A stretch of 64,000 nucleotides of DNA, taken from contig JAIVFH010000089.1 in assembly GCA_025765595.1 (NCBI GenBank), positions 79,871 to 143,870 on the forward strand, written 5' to 3'. Below are positions 11,320-21,598 of the stretch, piece by piece; the stretch's first letter is position 1, and every line of letters begins with the position of its first letter. The stretch is from Obelidium mucronatum. Its lineage: Eukaryota > Chytridiomycota > Chytridiomycetes > Chytridiales > Chytriomycetaceae. A model generated the notes under the pieces. That model was not told the origin of the DNA. It was given only the letters and a program-made list of their open reading frames with translations, and made no database searches. Made by a program: the position numbers and the translations under genes.

Positions 11320-14300
11320 TCAAGATGAAACCACAGTTACGCTGAAGTATATAGGGCAATCAAATGTATGATTCAAACAATAATAAAGATTCCAAACACC
11401 CTCAGTTGTTGGAGCTTGCATGGTAAGAGTTCCGGAGCTCTCAGGAGACTGATTTAACTTAGTTTGTCCACCATACGTGAATTGCCAGTCATTCTCCACA
11501 TTCGATGGATCACCAGTACTGAATATCAACCAATCGTCAACATTGTTGGTATTTGCATTTATCCAAGATACGTCAATGGTTTCTCCAATTGCGACTGTAT
11601 ATGTCGACGCCGACAGATCCATAGGCGGCAAGACGGTAATGGTGACACTAGCAGGACATGTGAAACCCTTATTTAGGCAATAGTAAAGGGTCCAATCCCC
11701 AGTTTTCAAAGGTGCTGTCATTGTTAAACTTCCTGATTGTTGAGGACCCACATCAAGAGCATATTGCCCTCCATACGTATACTGCCAAGAGTCCGGAACA
11801 ACATCCTCCGAAGGAACGGAATCCTGGGAAAATACCAACCAATCGTTCACATCATTAATATCTGCATTGCTCCAAGAAACCTCAACGGAATTCCCAGCGC
11901 TGACTGTATTTGAATTCACAGAAATACTCAATGCGGGAACAACTACAACGCTGATGCTTGTGACACAAGTGTATCCATCATTCAAGCAATAATACAGCAT
12001 CCACACTCCTGGACTGTCTGGGGCAGCTACCGCTAACGATCCAGAGGATTCAGGGTGTTGAAACAGTTTGGTTTGACCTCCATAAGTGTACTGCCAGTTT
12101 TCGCTCATTTGGTCTTCTGTTGGTGGGTTGTCAGTGTCGGGAGATGCAGCGAAAATGATTCGGTCATCTGAGCTGGAGGTGTCGGCATTATCCCACAAAA
12201 CGTCGAATACAGTGCCAGGTGTGACCAATGCAATGTTGGCCGTCATTGTCAAAGGTCGAATAATTTTTTTGGTTGTAGTTGTAGTGGTTGTGGTAGATGA
12301 AGTGGTCGTTGTAGTTTTTGTTGAGGTGGACGTAGTTTTTGTGGATGTTGTTGTCGTCTTTGTGGTCGTTTTTGTTGAGGTTGATGTAGTTTTCGTTGAT
12401 GTGGAAGTGGTTTTGGAAGTTGTGCTTGTAGTTGTTGTGGAGGTGGGCGCAGCTTTGGATGTTGTAGTTGCGGAACTTGATTTAGTTGTAGTTGTGAATG
12501 TTTTTGATGTGGTTGAAGTAGAAGTGGTTACTGACGTTGTTGAAGTAGTTGAAGCGGTTGTCGTCGTCAATGTCGTCGTTGTTGAGGCTGGAGTTGTTAT
12601 CTTTGTTTGAGTCGATGTTGACGTTGTAGTCTTTGTGGAAGTTGATGTGGTTGTCTTCGTTGACGTTGAAGTTGAAGTGGTTGTCTGTGTTGACGTTGAA
12701 GTTGAAGTGGTTGTCTGTGTTGACGTTGATGTTGAAGTCGTTGTCTGTGTTGATGTTGAAGTTGAAGTTGAAGTTGTCTCTGTTGACGTTGAAGTTGTTG
12801 TCTTCGTCGATGTTGTAGTTGTAGTTGAAGTTGAGGTTGACGTCGTTGTTGATCTTGTTGTTGAAGTAGTTGTTGTTACTGTTGTTGTTGAAGTAGAGCT
12901 GGTTGTTGTTCTTGTGCTTGTCGGAGTGGATGAAGAAGTTGATGTTGTTGTTGTTTTTGTGGTTGTAGAAGTTGATGAAGAGGTTGTGGTTGTTTTTGTG
13001 GTCGTTGTTGTTGTTTTCGTGGTTGTCGTGGTTGTCGTTGTTTTCGTGGTTGTAGTTGTTTTCGTGGTTGTAGAAGTTGATGTAGAGGTTGTTGTTGGTC
13101 TTAATGGAGCAGGATTCTGATTGTTGATGTTGCTGGCGACGCACTGCAAAATGAAACTGTCTGAATCTTACCACGAAAACAACAAGACTAACCTTTTGCT
13201 GATTCTTGGACCATACATTTTGTACTTTCCAAGAATTTCCAGATGAATCCTTGAGTGTTGCGGGATTTGTAGAAGGACTGTTGAAAAAAATGTTTAATCC
13301 TACAAAGAAAGAATCGATGGACTCACCATTGATCACTTATTTCCGAACTAATTAAAGGAGGACCAGAAGACCCTGGCACATACGCATACCAAGAAAGAGG
13401 TGCCCCAAGTCCTTTTGCCAATCCAATCGCTGGATTCGTGATTGCTTCTTCAAGCTCGTGACTCGCGGTAACACACTGATTCTCAAATGCCGTTCCATAA
13501 CCACATGCTGTTTGTTATGAATAAGCATATTCCGATTGTTTCATTATTTCGCAACGCTTGGTATACATACTGATCCCTCCGCACATTGGAATAATGCCAT
13601 ACGCCAAAAAAGTTACTCCAGGAATCTTTAAGTTTCGAATATCAATTGTGTCCTAAAACGAGAATTAATAAGAATTTGATGAAAAAAAAAGCTGGATTGA
13701 ACATGGAGGGATTTCTCTTCTCACATGATAACCCTATAAAATGGTTTCAGTTCACTAGGTAAAAACCAAAGAAAGCCTTACGCAGAATTCCATGCAGCTC
13801 CTCTGCACCGGTGACCCTGCCTTTGTTTGATGCGTGACATTAATCGTTGGTGCAAAGAGAATGGAAACATAGGTTTGAGGTGTTGGCTTCAATATTCCTG
13901 TGGAAATTGCATTTCTGGGTTGTGTTTTGATTAAAAAGTCTTGTACCAAACAACTTGCTTCCTCACATTAAATAAGGCCTGATGTCGAGAGTATCGTCAA
14001 CTAACGAGTTTTTAACAGTCTTGCTATGTTTGGTTTCAACGATTGACCCAACAACTTTTCCCTTGTAGATTTTTTGGGACGGCACACTATAGTCGAATGC
14101 TAAAAACACACTGAGAACAAAATTCAACTCATCCAAAAGACTCACATAGTACATCCATAATGCTGCTTTGTGTGAGGAACGAAAAGTACGCGTTAAATTG
14201 CACCTGATTTTCAACATTGCCCCAGAATAGAGTCGTTCTATATCGAAGCTGAGAAATTAAATGATGGCGATATCAATTAAACTCATTCTCACACTTCGAC

Positions 14301-14414
14301 GCTTTGCAAAAGTGGTCCCCCATAATAGGTGAAAGGAGGAACGACTTCACGGTTGGAAAGGGGTACAGCCAGACCAAAACCAGACAAAATAGCCAACAAG
14401 ACTGTGTTTCGCAT
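11320..14414 (-). CDS. Secreted protein: Exordium-like N-terminal domain, long Thr/Ser mucin stretch, three beta-sandwich repeats
   Basis: Predicted secreted or wall glycoprotein with about seven exons. Exon 1 (MRNTVLLAILSGFGLAVPLS) is a signal peptide followed by FTYYGGPLLQSVEV. The next exons read TTLFWGNVENQVQFNAYFSF, AFDYSVPSQKIYKGKVVGSI, then VSILFAPTINVTHQTKAG and the segment CGYGTAFENQCVTASHELEE followed by AITNPAIGLAKGLGAP. This layout resembles the phosphate-induced/Exordium-like secreted family, with a HELEE motif that looks metal-protease-like but is not shown to be catalytic. After CVASNINNQNPAP comes about 250 residues of almost pure Thr/Ser with Lys/Val, which should be heavily O-glycosylated. 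The C-terminus is three repeats of about 95 residues, each with a VDVLWDNAD/VEVSWSNAD/IDVSWINAN-type strand, WQYTYGGQ or WQFTYGGQ, and LYYCLN plus a second Cys, suggesting one disulfide per domain. Ends ...SVTVVSS. Confidence 0.7.
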
Positions 14415-14710
14415 AATTATTTTCAACGCTCGCATAACTATATTCAACGCAAAAGAAATTGTTATTGTGGCATTATTGTGGTGGAAGACAATGCACTTTT
14501 TTGTATTTGACTGTGGATTGTTCTGGCTTTAAACGACAATCGTTTCAAAACAATGATGATGATAGGGCCGATCGACCACGTCTGTCCATTCTTTGTCTTG
14601 GGGGGTTTTGATGAGTTGGAACTTGGAAATGAAACCAGTATTTTATTCCTGCTGGCACTCAAAGCATGAAATTTCAGGAAATTCAAAAATAAACACCCCA
14701 TTATTTTTCT

Positions 14711-15992
14711 TTAAAACTTGAAGATATCATCCTCCATCTTGGACACAGCCTTCGCCTTTCCGAATCCAATCTCCTCTGCAAACTTTTGCATTGCCTGAAT
14801 CATTGGTGGAGGACCACAGAGCAAAATCTTGGCACTACCTGGAGTAGCAGCGTGCTTCTCGATCATTTCCTTGGTCACGAAGCCTTGTCCACCAGTCCAA
14901 CCAGGCTCTGGGTTGTTCAATACATAGTAAACTGAGAAACGGTCTGGGTGTTGCTCGGCAAGAGAATCCAATGCGTCTTTAAGAAGAATATCAGATGGAG
15001 CAACGTTGGCAAAGATCAAGTTGAGCTTGGTTTTGTCTTGTGGGTCCTTCAAGGAAGCTTGGATGATTTGGTACATTGGGGTAATTCCAGTTCCTAATCA
15101 AAAAAAAAAAGGGGTGCATTGAGTTACGACCCCTCCCAATAACTTGATTTTCTTTCTTCGTCTTTTTTTTGAAGATTACCTCCAGCAATCATTCCAAGGG
15201 TCTTGACCAAGTTTGGTTGGTATTTGAAGTTTCCTTTGGGTCCACGGACTTTGACCTTGTCGCCAATCTTCAAAGAGGCAAAGTATCGAGACAAGTTTCC
15301 AGTTGGGTACGACTGCGTATTTGGGGTTTTGGTTTTTTTTTTGTGTGGAACAAGTGAGTTTTGGGGAAGGGGAAGCCGGATAAATACAAATCATACGACA
15401 CCTTGATCAAAAGATCCAACACGCCCAAATCATCGTCCGAGGAGATTGGAGTGTAGCTACGAGTAATGTCCTTTCCGTCGATATTGGCAGTCACTTGAAT
15501 GTGCTTTTGGATCAAAAACAGAGCATAAGATGAGTCACTCGTGTGTCCTGTCCAAACAAACAAACGCACAGCACAAATCACCGCACCTGTCCAATCGGCA
15601 GTCCCAGTACTTGATCTTTCTTTGGCAAGGCAAGACGGTAGCTGGCAGCCAAAAGCGCATAAGTTGGGCGGGTTAGCAAGGTAGGCAGTTGGCAGTTGAT
15701 ACCCAGCATGTTGCTTGCTTACATTGCCGTGTTTGATGAGATTTCCTTCTTTTCGGTCAGAACGAGTTCGTTCCATTCGTTGTTGCTTGCAGCCAGCAGC
15801 GACTTGCTCTCTGCAGAGCCCATGTTAGTTTGAGTTGTTGTTTTTCGCAAGTATTTGTCTGGTCGGGCAAACAAAGAAAACTCAACTGGACGATGATGAT
15901 GCAGTGAACAGATACGCTGTGGCAAGGACAACTACCGCTCCGACAACGATCGTTGCAATTAACACGGGTTGGTTCTCAAGGATGGCTTCCAT
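14711..15992 (-). CDS. CBR1: NADH-cytochrome b5 reductase
   Basis: FAD flavoenzyme passing electrons from NADH to cytochrome b5, for fatty-acid desaturation and sterol synthesis, usually anchored in the ER or outer mitochondrial membrane. Exon 1 starts [20 protein letters not shown], an N-terminal membrane anchor. Exon 2 reads [20 protein letters not shown], then [16 protein letters not shown] joined to [12 protein letters not shown]. The FAD motif RSYTPIS, the NADH-binding [12 protein letters not shown] and [12 protein letters not shown] and the C-terminal KMEDDIFKF are all present. About 300 residues after splicing, normal for the family. Four or more short introns. Its start lies only about 30 bp from the stop of the upstream Rix1-like gene on the same strand. 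Confidence 0.92.
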
Positions 15993-16022
15993 TTTGCAAC
16001 GTGATTTTTTTATTCGTCAAAA

Positions 16023-16823
16023 TTAAAGTGTTTTATCCCCTTCTTCCTCTTCTTCCTCTTCTTCCTCTTCTTCTTCCTCAAACACAATCTCAGGCAGAAC
16101 TATATCCCCATCGTCTTCATCTGGCATTACAAACGAATGCGTTGACGCACCCGCCTTCGATTCATTGATTTCCACTTCCATCGAATCATCTTCGTCATCA
16201 TGACGGGTAAAAGGAATTGGCTTCACGATTTGAGGTACTGCTGTAGGCAACGGTCCACGTCCACCGAGAACATCCTTACCATTGGACAAAACCCCACCAC
16301 CAGTCGTTGGCAGCAACGAAGCAGGTTTCTTGGTACCACTTCCAATTGTGGCAGTTTCTCCAACTGTTTCCATAACTACATCCGCCGCAGGCGCTGATTT
16401 CGATTCTACTGCAATCGAATCTTTCGGAGCAACAGGAGCAGCAGCAGAAGAAGACGCAGTTGACATGGTTACAAGGCCAGACGTTTCTGCTGCGATTGAA
16501 GAAGAAGCTGGAGCTGGAGCAGCAGCAGCAGCAACAACAGCGGGTGGTGCTTTTCCATAAAAGTCCATAAACCCACCACCGGCACCACCTGTGGTGCTTA
16601 TCATTCCTCCTCCTCCACCACCACCAAGATGGTTTCTACCATGATAATCTGCATCCTCTCCTCCCCCATTACCACTGGATTTGTTTTGCAGCAAGATTGG
16701 TGGTCGGTAACCAAACAATACATCACTATGAGCGTTAATCAAGCCTTCCAGTTTTGGTTTCAGCTGAAACAAGAGAGAAAAAAAATGAGACGCCAAATTG
16801 AAAAACAAAAAGCAGCAATAACC

Positions 16824-16868
<45 letters not shown>

Positions 16869-19029
16869 AGAGAGAGAGAGACAAACCTCAGAATCAGCTT
16901 TTGACAAGGCATCCATAAGAGCCTTCATCCCACTTGCAACCCATTCAAAAGGAAACGAGTCTCTACTATGGCATTGCAGGCATTGAATGAGGAGTGTGTA
17001 AAGTGCAAACTTGACACTATTCCCAAACGCTATCGACTTTGTGGAGACTGACAAGGACGCAGAACTCAAACCCAATACGGTTTGAACAACAGCTGTGAAG
17101 AGGGACGTGATGGGTCCCACGGGGACTTGTTGGGGTGTGGCGAATTTCAATAAGGCGCCAAGACCTTTTTTGTTTTTTGTTTGGTTTGGTTTGGTTGGGG
17201 GAACAGATTTTAGGTTTCGTCAGATACAATCTAAGAAGTATCAAACCAAAAAAAAAAGCTTACATTTCGACGCGGCAATCACAAGGGCAGACTCATTCCT
17301 TCCACCAGCAAAGGCAGAAACCGCCTGATTTTTGAATGAAGTCACTCCTGAAACATCGGCAACCATATCTTCAATGATCCCAAGGTAAACCGAGTCAACG
17401 CCATTGGTTCCAAAAATCTCAATGTACATGCACATGAGCCTGTACGATGAAATTCGCAACTGTGTGGATCGAGTGGAATAGGCAAACGATTTGCGCAACA
17501 GGAACCATAATGTGTCGCGATCAGAGATGAGTTGGGGGCCCAAACTTTTTTTGGTTATGGTTAGTTTTTTTTTTAGTTATCAGGCATCGGTTTTTCTTTT
17601 TTGTGCGAGCTCACCTTGAGATAAGAGCTCCCAGCAGTCTGTTGACATGTGAGACCAAGACCGGCATGACAGTTTTTAATTTCTCCGCATAAATGGCTTC
17701 ATGGTGTCCATTCTTTGCCTATTAAAAAAAAAAGTAAAAATAAATATAAAAAAACAAAACAAAAAAAGAAAAAAAACAAAGGTTTCACCTTTTCGTTTCC
17801 AGCGACATCCAAAATGAGACTTGCAATCACAAGAACAACATTCGGGTTCACCGAATCTTGTTTATTATTATTACATTTTGAGCCAAGAAGGTACAAGTGG
17901 GCCTGTACAAAAGACTTGAATCTATCCAATAACGGCGCAAGACGTGCAGAGTAAGAGGACGACGAAGATTCACTGGAAGGAGTGTCGGTGATTGAAGGTA
18001 AATCGTAGGGCTGGATTTTTGATGAATATTGTGGGTCTAGGTTTCCTTTTTTGTTTAAAAATAAAAAAAAGATGATTGCTTGTCAACTAGACTCACCCTT
18101 GACAACAACAACAGAAAGTAAATCTTTGACTACAACCAATAAAGTCTCTGAAATACGGCCACAAGTCGAAACAGTTGTGCCGGTATTCTTGCTTCCGCCA
18201 GAAGTCGCCAAAATACGAGTTGAAGCAACAAGAGCCTTGATAGCAAGCGAATTCAGCTTTGGAGAAAAGAAGGGAGCGTCTTGAGATTGCTGTTGAGTCA
18301 GGGTCTGAATGGCCAACGCTTCAATTTTATCTGCATAAGGTTTGGTGATGGATGGGAACGTGGAACCAATGATTGTGAATTCCGTGAGAGCATGTGCCTT
18401 AAACAATGAGTGAGAAACCAAAAACATATAAATAGTAATATGTTAAGTTAATTGTTGTCATAATGGAGAAACTTGATCTTTCTCACCACTACATCTGCTG
18501 TTCCGCTGCCAACTTTTTGAAGCAAGAAAACAAATAGTTTTTGAATGTTTGGAGTTGCCACGTCTCGTTGTAGATGGGGAAAAGGTTTGCATCGAATCAG
18601 GACACAACGGAAGGAAAGTAGGAATTCGTCAAGAAGGGGACCCGAAGATTTCTACAATTAAACAAAAAGAATCAGCAAGCAATTCGAAGGAAAAAAAACG
18701 GATTAAGCAGAGTGGAAGCCAACCTTGATTCCATTCAGCAAAAGAGTCGCCCAAGTGTTTGCATGATCACCAAACAGGTCTTGCGAGCCCTGCACCGCCA
18801 GGAAACGGACTAAAACAGCACCGATAAACAGCAGCTCCGAACACGATTTTGGCTGGCTTTGGCCCAGTAGTTTGTTTGTGCGGGCAACAAGCTGGATGGT
18901 TTCCGGCTTAGTCAGCGCCCCAATAAGGTTTGCGTCCGCCGAAATAGCGGAAACCACGGCGCGGATTCCCGCCGCATTTGGCGCAGAACCATCGGCGGCG
19001 GCGCCGAGCAAAGCGAGCAACTGCGACAT
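16023..19029 (-). CDS. RIX1: Rix1/PELP1-like pre-rRNA processing protein
   Basis: Rix1 (PELP1 in animals) is a scaffold of the nucleolar complex that removes ITS2 and remodels pre-60S ribosomes. Starting MSQLLALLGAAADGSAPNAA, the protein is a run of alpha-helical repeats over many exons. Family-like segments are TWATLLLNGIK, SFRCVLIRCKPFPHLQRD, IQKLFVFLLQKVGS and FTIIGSTFPSITKPYADKIE. The C-terminal third is low complexity (Ala/Ser/Gly) and ends in a long Glu run (E-rich, then GDKTL), as in PELP1 proteins. One intron (about 16,785-16,885) contains an A run of about 44 followed by GA repeats. The assignment rests on the N-terminal helical motifs plus the acidic tail, so another ARM-repeat protein is possible. 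The stop is 30 bp from the next gene's start. Confidence 0.68.
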
Positions 19030-19302
19030 TTCTTTCAAATTATTTTTATCCACAAAGAAAAAAGAAAGAAGGAAAAAAAAAACAGAACACATATCAGTGA
19101 GAACTGGGATTCTTCAGATATGGTATTTTAGAGACGTTTATTATTACTTCATTCTTTTTCCGTCTTTCTTCTTCTTATTCTTCTTCTTTTCTACACTTAT
19201 TTTTAAATTCAAAGAAACAACCAAACAAATAATAATAATTAAGAGCAAAGTGAGGTCTTTTTGTCTTGTCTTTCTATCAAAAGAAGTAGTCGATCCGTCC
19301 GT

Positions 19303-19863
19303 TCAGGTGCATCGAAGGAGGACGTGTGAGCAGCATTGGTCGACTCGTTCCCAAACACTGTTGAAGGATGAGTCGATGAAGGAGTCTGTGTTGACGTGGA
19401 ATCTGGCAGCCTGCGCCAATCCACTGATCCAGTCCGCCTTGCCAGCAGTGTTGGTGGCAGTGTTGCTGGCAGTGTTGCTAGCAGTGTTGCTTGTAGTAGT
19501 GTAGCGTGCAGTGTAGTTGCTGGCAGTGTAGCAAAGAGGAGTGTTGTTGCTGGCAGTGGTGCCAGCAGTGGCAAGCTGCATGTCGGCCAGGCGGGGCGCC
19601 CGGACTTGCTGCTTCGGGCAGTGCAGCTGGCCTTGGAGCTCCCGCCGGACTTGGAGGCTCCCGTTGGCCGCCGGCAGCGACAGCCGGAACAGATGCAGCG
19701 CCGCGAGGTCTCTGCCCGTCAGCGGCTCGACGGCGATGCAGCGGCGGTCGTACACGTCGCGCGAGAACGTGTAGCTGACGTGCGGGACCGTGCTGAACGA
19801 GACCCGCTTGCTGCGCGCTGCGTGGCGGGCGAGGAGCGCGGCAGTGTGGCTGGTTGTGGTCAT
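19303..19863 (-). CDS. Hypothetical fungal protein with SYTFSRDVYDRRCI motif
   Basis: Single-exon frame of 186 residues, starting MTTTSHTAALLARHAARSKR. A longer in-frame extension exists upstream (to 20034), but the chosen ATG gives a compact protein. The segment RVSFSTVPHVSYTFSRDVYD resembles a short motif common in small fungal proteins of unknown role that precede a YDR or YDRS sequence. I recognise no folded domain. The middle has imperfect Thr/Ala/Ser/Asn repeats (TASNTASNTA), mirrored in DNA by repeated CAGTGTTG units (about 19,440-19,570), so part of the length is a minisatellite. The opposite strand is also open for 165 codons because of this composition. Confidence 0.5.
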   Translation of the reverse strand: MTTTSHTAALLARHAARSKRVSFSTVPHVSYTFSRDVYDRRCIAVEPLTGRDLAALHLFRLSLPAANGSLQVRRELQGQLHCPKQQVRAPRLADMQLATAGTTASNNTPLCYTASNYTARYTTTSNTASNTASNTATNTAGKADWISGLAQAARFHVNTDSFIDSSFNSVWERVDQCCSHVLLRCT

Positions 19864-20790
19864 TATAGAGTTGTTTGTTCGGCGGATGTTTGAATGAATG
19901 GAGAATGTATCAATGGATGGAATTTTCTTCGCTCTCTTTGTACTCCTTTTTCTGCCCAAGCACCTCCCGTCACGTGATCCTCCTCTGAAATTGGATTTTT
20001 GACTTGCCTGCAAAAAATTCAATTGCTGTTTCACAATGGTTTCGGCCGCTTCATTTGAATCATTTCCTTTCGCGCTACTGTTGGAAGCTCTCCTTCATCC
20101 AAATTACTAGTGTCTGTCTTGGAGATGGATTAATTTGGTTTTCTTGTGTTGACCGTGGTTTCCAGTTAATTTTCGTTTTCGTTTTTATTTGCATGCTTCT
20201 CCCATGAGCTGTACGCATAAAAGCTTCGTCCAGGAAATTTATTTGATGCGTTTGTTGCTTCGCTTCGAGCGAGGGGAGTGCTTCACGGGCTTTTTTCTGA
20301 TTTAATCTTCCTGGCCTGCTTTTTAATCCGCTTTTAATCAAACACGTCTCCGCTCTGGCTTTTGGGAGGCTCCATCAAGCCAACTCCGTGAACCAAATCA
20401 AGCCATCAGAGCCACCCTCAGAGCCACCCTGGAAATTAGGTTGCTCGTTTTCACCTTCTTTTTTCTTTTTCCTTGAAAGTCGACAACCTTCACCAAGGAA
20501 GTACTACCAGATCATATTAAAAGACAAACTTCAACTTTCGTTGTTTACTTAATATTAACTTGTTCCAACACCAACTTTGCCAGGGGATCAACGAAAGATC
20601 ATAAAATGTTCAAAAGAAAGTACCAGGGGGGGAGCCGATTCCAAAAAAAAAAAAAAAAAAAAAAAAATCTGGCGAGCTTGGTTACAACCTTGACAATTGA
20701 ATTTGTTCTCTGAATGGAAAAACGCAAAGCAATGGAAACAAATCTTTTTTTATTTTTGGCAATTATTATCATCCACACATTCAAATATAC
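19864..20790. other. Intergenic region, 927 bp, no gene seen
   Basis: This lies between a leftward and a rightward gene, so it is a divergent promoter region. It contains a short tandem duplication (CAGAGCCACCCT twice at about 20,406-20,430) and a long A run (20,643-20,666). No tRNA or ORF with coding character is seen. Confidence 0.45.
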
Positions 20791-21230
20791 ATGTCGGTGC
20801 TTTCCGTGACTGAATTCATTCTGGGGACCGCGGCTCTTCTGCTCCTGGCATTACTCGCGTTTCTCTGTCGCCAGAAATACTTGCTATCAAACCGCAACAA
20901 GAAACGCGTTATTTTCCTTCAGAACCACCAACTTGTCACTGGGCATTTGAATAAGAATGGAAGTGGGGAGATGGAGGGCTTAATGCAACAGCAGCAGCAA
21001 CAGCAACAACAACAAGCAACCAGCCCGTTTATGGTCTCATGCAACAACACGTCCTATGCAGCAACGCCAATTCGACAGAGAATGTCGCCCAAGAGTTCCC
21101 CACGGACGTACTCATCGCACTCAGGTTCCCGTCCACCTCTCCCTGTTCCAGTATACTCCATGAAGAGTGTTGCATCAATGAACCGAGTGGCTATTGAGAG
21201 TGTTTCCGCAGTTCCTGAAGCAGCAAAAAT

Positions 21231-21261
<31 letters not shown>

Positions 21262-21480
21262 CCAGTATTTCATCCTGCCGTCTCTGTGAATTTGGCGCGG
21301 CATTCTAGTTGTCATGTTGTTGTTGAGATGGCGGAATGGATGGTAGGGACTTCTGACAGTAGAGAGGGGATTGATGAAGACTTGGACTCTTCTGCGTCTG
21401 AATGTTGTGAAAGAGTGTCTCTGGTGAGCAGCAGTGGAACATCTGAGAAATCGGAATCGAGTGTCGTGTGGATGAAATGA
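20791..21480 (+). CDS. Hypothetical single-pass membrane protein with polyGln and polyThr tracts
   Basis: Single-exon frame of 229 residues. It starts MSVLSVTEFILG and immediately enters a hydrophobic helix (TAALLLLALLAFLC) followed by a basic stop-transfer stretch (RQKYLLSNRNKKRV), which predicts an N-terminal membrane anchor with a cytosolic tail. The tail holds a Gln run (EGLMQQQQ...QQATSPF), a Ser/Pro-rich piece, a Thr run and an acidic Ser-rich end (EGIDEDLDSSASECCERVSL). No conserved domain was recognised and no function can be assigned. The first ATG fits because the TM segment starts within ten residues of it. Confidence 0.55.
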
Positions 21481-21598
21481 CACATACTGTTTTTTACAGT
21501 AGAAAAACTAGTAAATCTATTTTTTAATTGAAGTATTAATGATAATACATAATTATATGTTATTCGGTTTCCTTTTTCGTTTATTTTCGATTTCTTCT

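Noticed and set aside
12086..13120. Plus-strand Val-rich ORFs opposite the Thr/Ser stalk
   Set aside because: They are mirror frames of ACN/ACT repeats of the real minus-strand gene. Their composition is pure artefact and no domain is present.
16822..16865. Long A run as a retrotransposon poly-A tail
   Set aside because: It lies inside a predicted intron of the Rix1-like gene without target duplication or element sequence beside it. Many introns here carry homopolymers.
19396..19893. 165-residue plus-strand ORF opposite the hypothetical gene at 19303-19863
   Set aside because: Produced by repeat composition. The minus-strand frame has the more protein-like SYTFSRDVYD segment.
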